Positions 42,295 to 48,512 of a stretch of 48,512 nucleotides of DNA are shown one piece after another. Source of the DNA: an uncultured Desulfovibrio sp. (GTDB taxonomy: Bacteria > Desulfobacterota > Desulfovibrionia > Desulfovibrionales > Desulfovibrionaceae); NCBI GenBank assembly GCA_913060505.1, contig CAJXRQ010000025.1, positions 1-48,512 on the forward strand, given 5' to 3'. Positions within the stretch are counted from its first letter, which is position 1. Each line of letters starts with the position of its first letter. Position numbers and translations under genes: made by a program. The notes beneath the pieces were generated by a model. The model did not search any database. It saw only the letters and a list, made by a program, of their open reading frames with translations, and was not told the DNA's origin.

Positions 42295-43404
42295 ATGGCT
42301 TTTGACAGACGCCTGCTCATCTACATCAACTGGCCCCTGCTGGGCCTGACGTTCATCCTGTTTTTCTGCGGGGTGATGAACTTGTATTCCGCCAGCGGTT
42401 TTCGGCTGGAGGACGGCATGACCGTGGCCCCATACTACCAAAAACAGCTTCTCTGGGGGCTGATGGGGATGGCGGGCATGCTGGTGGTTATGCTCTTCGA
42501 TTATCGTCACTTGCGGACTCTGGCCTGGCCACTGTTCTGGCTGACCTGCATCATGCTGGTGGCTGTATTTTTCATGGGTAAGACTATCTACGGCGCTCGT
42601 CGTTGGCTTGACCTTGGCTTCATGAATTTCCAGCCCAGTGAGATGGCCAAGATCTGCATCCTGATCATCGGGGCGCGGATATTGGCGCGGGAACGCGAAA
42701 AACTCGGATTTACACGTTTGGCCTATGTCATCGGAGTGGGGCTGATCCCTGCCGGGCTTGTCATTCGCCAGCCGGACCTCGGTTCCGGTTTGTCCATTCT
42801 CATGATTCTGGGGGGAATGATCCTGTACCATGGCATGACGCCGAAGGTCTTCAAGACGTTGATCCTGTCCGTCCCGGCCCTGTTGCCTCTTTCCTGGTTC
42901 TTTTTGCACGCCTATCAAAAACAACGGATTCTGACTTTCCTTGATCCGGCCAAGGACCCCCTTGGCGCAGGATATCACATTATCCAATCGGAAATAGCCA
43001 TCGGTTCCGGGCGCTTCTGGGGCAAGGGGTTTCTCGCTGGTACGCAATCCCAGCTTCGTTTTCTGCCGGAAAAGCATACGGACTTCGCCGTGGCCGTTTT
43101 CGGTGAGGAATGGGGGTTTGCCGGCAACATGTTTTTGCTGACCATGTTTTGTATTTTTCTTTACCAGATGGTGGTCATTGCACGGGACGCCAAGGACATG
43201 TTCGGAAGCTACCTTGCCGCGGGCGTATTCTTTTATTTCTTCTGGCAAATCCTGATTAATATGGGTATGGTGCTTGGACTCATGCCGGTGGTTGGAATCC
43301 CGTTGCCGTTCATCAGTTATGGCGGCAGTGCAACTCTGGTAAATTTCTTTCTTATAGGTCTGGTGCTCAATGTTTCCATGCGCCGGTTCCTGTTCAAGCA
43401 ATAG
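42295..43404 (+). CDS. rodA: peptidoglycan glycosyltransferase RodA
   Basis: 369 residues, about ten predicted membrane helices of the SEDS family. GARRWLDLGFMNFQPSEMAK, RQPDLGSG, EKHTDFAVAVFGEEWGF (with the catalytic aspartate region) and PLPFISYGGSATL are the family signatures. It polymerises lipid II into glycan strands and pairs with PBP2. GGAGG lies eight bases before the ATG. The gene follows mrdA by 20 bases. Confidence 0.97.
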   Translation: MAFDRRLLIYINWPLLGLTFILFFCGVMNLYSASGFRLEDGMTVAPYYQKQLLWGLMGMAGMLVVMLFDYRHLRTLAWPLFWLTCIMLVAVFFMGKTIYGARRWLDLGFMNFQPSEMAKICILIIGARILAREREKLGFTRLAYVIGVGLIPAGLVIRQPDLGSGLSILMILGGMILYHGMTPKVFKTLILSVPALLPLSWFFLHAYQKQRILTFLDPAKDPLGAGYHIIQSEIAIGSGRFWGKGFLAGTQSQLRFLPEKHTDFAVAVFGEEWGFAGNMFLLTMFCIFLYQMVVIARDAKDMFGSYLAAGVFFYFFWQILINMGMVLGLMPVVGIPLPFISYGGSATLVNFFLIGLVLNVSMRRFLFKQ

Positions 43405-43460
43405 GATCTGAACAAGCCGGATTTGGGAAAATCGTCACAAACTCGTCAAAAGGGGACACA

Positions 43461-43823
43461 ATGGCCAGGGACGAGATCAACGCCTTTCTCGGGGCGGGAA
43501 CCAATTATAACGGCAAACTCCACTTTCAGGGAGCTGTGCGTATCGACGGTAATTTCAATGGTGAAATTTCGTCGGACGGGACGCTTGTCGTGGGGCAGGA
43601 AGCCTTTGTGGACGGGCAGATCCAGGTCGGTCAGCTAGTCCTTTCCGGCAATATTCGCGGCGATGTTACCGCCGGTGAAAAGGTCGTGCTGAACAAGACG
43701 GCCAACCTTCAGGGCAACATCCATACCCCCAGCCTTGTGGTGGAGGAGGGTGCTGTTTTGGAAGGTTCCCTGACCATGGGGAAAGCCGATTCAAATCTGC
43801 AAAGCAGTGAAGAATCTGACTAA
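43461..43823 (+). CDS. bactofilin
   Basis: 120 residues. A short N-terminal tail with INAFLGAGTNYNGKL is followed by right-handed beta-helix repeats (HFQGAVRIDGNFNGEI, LVVGQEAFVDGQIQVGQLVL, GNIRGDVTAGEKV, LQGNIHTPSLVVEEGAVLEG), the DUF583 fold. Bactofilins polymerise without nucleotide and organise cell-wall enzymes. Position between rodA and the ATP synthase genes suggests it works with the elongasome; AGGGGA precedes the ATG. Confidence 0.95.
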   Translation: MARDEINAFLGAGTNYNGKLHFQGAVRIDGNFNGEISSDGTLVVGQEAFVDGQIQVGQLVLSGNIRGDVTAGEKVVLNKTANLQGNIHTPSLVVEEGAVLEGSLTMGKADSNLQSSEESD

Positions 43824-43882
43824 CTCTTTGAATATCTAGAAAAAACGGTGGGCAAAGGGGCGTGTCGTTGTAGAAAAAGGCT

Positions 43883-43911
43883 TTGACACAAGTCTTAAAA
43901 TTGGGTAAACG
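43883..43911 (+). promoter_or_regulatory. candidate promoter of the atp operon
   Basis: -35 TTGACA (43883-43888), 17-base spacer, -10 TAAACG (43906-43911). The -35 is perfect, the -10 weak. A second -10-like TAAAAT is at 43927-43932. It lies in the 135-base gap between bactofilin and atpF'. Confidence 0.5.
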
Positions 43912-43958
43912 CCAGTGACTTTGCGCTAAAATTCACAACCTCTCTGGGGGCAGACGCG

Positions 43959-44384
43959 ATGATTGACATTCATCCTATCGGCATTTTGATCCAGTTCGTG
44001 AACTTTCTGATCACGCTGATCGTCCTGAACCTCATCTTGTTCGGTCCGGTCCGCGAAATGATCCGAAAGCGGAAGGATCTCATGGCCGGACAGATGGACA
44101 CGATCGAGAAGTTCACCGCCGATGCCGAAGGCAAGCTGAAGGATTATGAGGAGCAGCTCGCCGCGGCACGGAAAGATGGTAACGAGATTCGTGCACAGTT
44201 GCGAGACGCAGCCGTGGCCGAGGAGACAAAGTTGCTTTCCGCCGCAGGTGCGGATGCTGCCGCGACCCTCAAGGCCGCACGCGCCGAGATTGATGCTCAG
44301 GTGAAGACAGCCATGGAGCAGCTGGGCAAGGATGTCGAAAATTTTGCGGCCAAAGCCACGGACAAGATTCTTGGCCAGGCGTAA
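43959..44384 (+). CDS. atpF': F0F1 ATP synthase subunit b'
   Basis: 141 residues. One N-terminal membrane helix (about 9-28, QFVNFLITLIVLNLILFGPV) and a long charged coiled coil. It lacks a signal-like leader, unlike the next gene, and forms the peripheral stalk as a b/b' heterodimer. GGGGG lies eight bases before the ATG. First gene of the F1/stalk operon; subunits a and c are not here. Confidence 0.9.
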   Translation: MIDIHPIGILIQFVNFLITLIVLNLILFGPVREMIRKRKDLMAGQMDTIEKFTADAEGKLKDYEEQLAAARKDGNEIRAQLRDAAVAEETKLLSAAGADAAATLKAARAEIDAQVKTAMEQLGKDVENFAAKATDKILGQA

Positions 44385-44409
44385 CAGACGTTCTAAGGAG
44401 GGTTTCGTT

Positions 44410-44976
44410 TTGAAACGGGTGCAAGTGATTCTCGCGGTTGCCGTCTGTCTGCTGGCCGGAACCGCGGTTGCCCACGCAAGTGGGGGAGAAGTTACCGGCG
44501 ACCAGCTGTGGAACTATCTCTGGCGGGTGATCAACTTTATTATCGTGGTGGGCATCATCTGGAAGCTCGCCGGTAGCAAGATCAAGGATCTGCTTTCCGG
44601 TCGGCAGCAGGAAATCAAACAGAATCTCGACGACCTTCAGGTTCGCCAGGCCGAGGCTGAAAGGAAGCTCAAGGAAGTTGAGACGAGCATCGCCAACCTC
44701 GAACAGGAAAAGCAGGCCATTCTCGCAGAGGCCAAGAGTCAGGGCGAGGCTCTCAAGGTGGCCATCGAGGAAAAGGCTCTCAGCGATGCTGAAATGATCC
44801 GCGAGCAGGCCAAGAAAACCGCCGCGAACGAGGCCTTGGGTGCTGTGGAGTCCATGCGCGCCGAAGTTGCCGAGATGGTTGTGCAGGCTGCGGAGAAAAT
44901 CGTTCAGGAGAAGCTGTCGGACGCTGATCACGACAAGCTCGTGGATGAATATTTAACCAAGGTGGTGCTCAATTGA
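44410..44976 (+). CDS. atpF: F0F1 ATP synthase subunit b
   Basis: 188 residues from TTG at 44410 with AAGGAGGG seven bases upstream; the longer open frame from 44332 would overlap atpF' and bury this site. A signal-peptide-like leader (MKRVQVILAVAVCLLAGTAV then AHA) precedes the membrane helix (about 39-56) and the coiled-coil stalk. The extra leader is a known trait of the b subunit in this bacterial group. It overlaps atpH by four bases (TTGA). Confidence 0.92.
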   Translation: MKRVQVILAVAVCLLAGTAVAHASGGEVTGDQLWNYLWRVINFIIVVGIIWKLAGSKIKDLLSGRQQEIKQNLDDLQVRQAEAERKLKEVETSIANLEQEKQAILAEAKSQGEALKVAIEEKALSDAEMIREQAKKTAANEALGAVESMRAEVAEMVVQAAEKIVQEKLSDADHDKLVDEYLTKVVLN

Positions 44977-45518
44977 CCGGTAACGTAGTTGCACGCCGAT
45001 ACGCCAAGGCGCTGTACTCCGTCGGGGGCAGCCAAGGTGAAACGGAAGCGTACGGCAAGGAATTGATGGAGCTGGCTGAGGCCCTGCAAGGAGCGCCTGA
45101 AGCCATGCGCTTCTTCCGCAATCCGCTGTTCAGTGCGGACGAGAAGAAGGCTGTGTTGAAGCAGATGCTGGAAAAGCTGTCCGTCAAGCCCATGGTGACC
45201 AACTTCTGCAATCTGCTCGCGGACAAGGGCAGGCTCGAAGAAGTCCCGGCCATTGCGGCTGACTATAAGGCGATGCTCGACGTAGCTTCGGGCATCATCT
45301 CCGGCAGGTTGGTAACCGTCAAGCCCATGGATGCGGCCCGGCAGGCCGACGTCCTGAAGCGGCTTGAGGACCAGACCGGCAAGAAACTGGAATTGGAGTT
45401 TGCCGATGATGCTGAGATTCTTGGCGGCGTAGTCCTCAAGATCGGGGACAAGGTCCTGGATGCCAGCCTGAGAGCTCAGTTGCAGATTTTGAAAGACAAT
45501 ATCAAAAGGGGTGAGTAG
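44973..45518 (+). CDS. atpH: F0F1 ATP synthase subunit delta
   Basis: 181 residues. [13 protein letters not shown] is the N-terminal signature of the delta/OSCP family, and [20 protein letters not shown] the C-terminal one. It caps the F1 head and holds the stator. The start is TTG at 44973, overlapping the atpF stop by four bases (TTGA), so translation is coupled; AAGGTGG lies upstream. Confidence 0.95.
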   Translation: MTGNVVARRYAKALYSVGGSQGETEAYGKELMELAEALQGAPEAMRFFRNPLFSADEKKAVLKQMLEKLSVKPMVTNFCNLLADKGRLEEVPAIAADYKAMLDVASGIISGRLVTVKPMDAARQADVLKRLEDQTGKKLELEFADDAEILGGVVLKIGDKVLDASLRAQLQILKDNIKRGE

Positions 45519-45522
45519 GGCC

Positions 45523-47031
45523 ATGCAGATCAAAGCGGAAGAAATCAGCAAGATCATTGAGGATCAAATTCAGAATTACGAGTCTCGTGTTGAAATGAGC
45601 GAGACCGGTACCGTTCTGTACGTTGGTGACGGAATCGCCCGCGTGCACGGTGTCGAAAATGTCATGGCCATGGAACTGCTCGAGTTCCCCGGCGGTCTTA
45701 AAGGCATGGTTCTGAACCTTGAAGAAGACAACGTTGGTGTGGCGCTGCTCGGCGAGGACACCGGCATCAAGGAAGGCGACCCGGTCAAACGTACCGGTGA
45801 GATCTTCTCCGTGCCCGTTGGCGACGCCGTCATGGGCCGTGTGCTCAACCCACTGGGTGAGCCGCTTGACGGTCTCGGACCTGTTGACGCCAAGGAAACC
45901 CGTCCCGTGGAAATGAAGGCTCCCGGCATCATTCCCCGTAAGTCGGTTCACGAGCCCTGCAATACCGGCCTCAAGGCCGTTGACGCCATGGTCCCGGTTG
46001 GCCGCGGTCAGCGTGAGTTGATCATTGGTGACCGTCAGGTCGGTAAGACCGCCATCGGTATCGATGCCATCCTGGCTCAGAAAAACACTGATGTGCACTG
46101 CTTCTACGTAGCCATCGGCCAGAAAAAAGCGCAAGTCGCCCTGGTTGCCGACATCCTGAAGAAGCACGGCGCCATGGAATACACCACCATTATTTCCGCT
46201 ACCGCTTCCGAGCCTGCTCCGCTGCAGTTCATCGGCGCTTACTCCGGTTGCACCATGGCGGAATACTACCGCAACAACGGTAAGCACGCTCTCATCGTTT
46301 ACGATGACCTTTCCAAGCAGGCCACGGCATATCGCCAGATGTCCCTGCTGCTCCGCCGTCCTCCGGGACGTGAAGCTTTCCCCGGTGACGTTTTTTACCT
46401 GCACTCCAGATTGCTGGAACGCGCCGCGAAAATGGACGACAAGTACGGCGCAGGTTCCATGACCGCTCTTCCGGTCATCGAAACCCAGGCCGGTGACGTG
46501 TCCGCATACATTCCGACCAACGTTATCTCCATTACCGATGGTCAGATTTATCTGGAACCCAACCTCTTCAACGCAGGTGTCCGTCCGGCCATTAACGTCG
46601 GTCTGTCCGTTTCCCGCGTTGGTGGTTCCGCACAGATCAAAGCCATGAAGCAGGTCGCTGGTACGCTTCGTCTGGACCTCGCCCAGTATCGTGAACTGGC
46701 TGCATTCGCGCAGTTCGGCTCCGACCTGGACAAGGCCACCCAGCAGAAGCTTGCTCGCGGTGCCCGCATGGTGGAACTGCTCAAGCAGCCCCAGTACCAG
46801 CCGTTGCTGGTCGAAGAACAGGTCGTATCCCTGTACGCCGGTAGTCGCGGATTCATGGATGACGTTCCGGTTGAAGCCATCCAGAAGTTTGAAGGCGAGT
46901 TCCTCGACTTCATGCGTAACTCCAAGTCTGATATTCTGAAGGATATTGTTGAGAAGCAAGCCCTGGACGACGACATCGAGTCCCGCCTCAAGGCCGCCAT
47001 CGAAGAGTTCAAGAAAGGCTTCAGCGCCTAA
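45523..47031 (+). CDS. atpA: F0F1 ATP synthase subunit alpha
   Basis: 502 residues, full length. Walker A is GDRQVGKT, with the alpha signature [20 protein letters not shown] and the arginine finger in [10 protein letters not shown]. It forms the non-catalytic nucleotide sites of the F1 hexamer. I chose the ATG at 45523 with GTAGGG upstream; a GTG at 45511 lies inside atpH. Codon use is biased as expected for a highly expressed gene. Confidence 0.98.
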   Translation: MQIKAEEISKIIEDQIQNYESRVEMSETGTVLYVGDGIARVHGVENVMAMELLEFPGGLKGMVLNLEEDNVGVALLGEDTGIKEGDPVKRTGEIFSVPVGDAVMGRVLNPLGEPLDGLGPVDAKETRPVEMKAPGIIPRKSVHEPCNTGLKAVDAMVPVGRGQRELIIGDRQVGKTAIGIDAILAQKNTDVHCFYVAIGQKKAQVALVADILKKHGAMEYTTIISATASEPAPLQFIGAYSGCTMAEYYRNNGKHALIVYDDLSKQATAYRQMSLLLRRPPGREAFPGDVFYLHSRLLERAAKMDDKYGAGSMTALPVIETQAGDVSAYIPTNVISITDGQIYLEPNLFNAGVRPAINVGLSVSRVGGSAQIKAMKQVAGTLRLDLAQYRELAAFAQFGSDLDKATQQKLARGARMVELLKQPQYQPLLVEEQVVSLYAGSRGFMDDVPVEAIQKFEGEFLDFMRNSKSDILKDIVEKQALDDDIESRLKAAIEEFKKGFSA

Positions 47032-47047
47032 ATCAAGGAGTTCGTGA

Positions 47048-48512
<1,465 letters not shown>

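Overview
The window reads as a chromosomal stretch of a Desulfovibrio-like sulfate reducer (Desulfobacterota). I infer this from the gene set and order at the right end (mreB-mreC-mreD-mrdA-rodA-bactofilin running into a split-b ATP synthase operon b'-b-delta-alpha-gamma-beta), from the moderately high GC, and from flagellar genes with textbook sigma-54 and sigma-28 promoters. No rRNA, tRNA, CRISPR array, prophage or complete insertion sequence was seen. Almost all genes are intact, densely packed and preceded by purine-rich ribosome binding sites. Several use GTG or TTG starts.

Layout. 1-2562: 3' end of a hydantoinase/oxoprolinase gene and an HDAC-fold deacylase with a C-terminal zinc ribbon. 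2668-5616: a secreted 3D-domain protein, a GT4 glycosyltransferase, an orphan HPt protein and an OmpH/Skp-like lipoprotein. 5817-10811: a flagellar patch: sigma-54 promoter, flgE, a TPR protein, a CgeB-type glycosyltransferase, then a sigma-28 promoter and a short FlgM-like protein. 11047-11310: a frameshifted P-loop kinase remnant. 11368-15850 (minus strand): an ABC exporter whose ATPase domain carries a ~250-residue insert, a cNMP-binding-fold protein, an AhpD-like protein and Era. 15963-20455: a partner-switching module (sensor/PP2C/anti-sigma-kinase fusion, STAS protein, convergent second PP2C). 20568-22426: an unrecognised exported protein, an unrecognised two-domain protein and a PqqD-like protein. 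22430-22918: tandem repeats and palindromes. 22936-28650: fabD, a TPR membrane protein, dapF, an M24 peptidase and a UDP-galactopyranose-mutase-like flavoprotein. 28864-31640: pstS-pstC-pstA without pstB. 31793-35732: two methyltransferases, a GNAT acetyltransferase, a MerR regulator and an MFS transporter. 35971-37947 (minus): DinB-like protein, Ogt and a YhcC-type radical SAM protein. 38114-48512: cell-shape genes, bactofilin and the ATP synthase operon, cut by the window end in atpD.

How the genes fit together. The flagellar patch shows both late-stage controls side by side: RpoN for the hook, FliA for the anti-sigma factor. The divergent block around 15.9 kb puts a PP2C/anti-sigma/STAS switch next to a cNMP-fold protein and an unusual exporter, and is the best candidate for an undescribed signalling-transport system. 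A second candidate is the triad 20568-22426, where a PqqD-like domain overlaps a gene with two PsbP/Mog1-like segments and no maturase or precursor is visible nearby. All three repeat-rich intergenic regions (22.4-22.9, 25.6-26.2 and 35.7-35.9 kb) lie between convergent genes.
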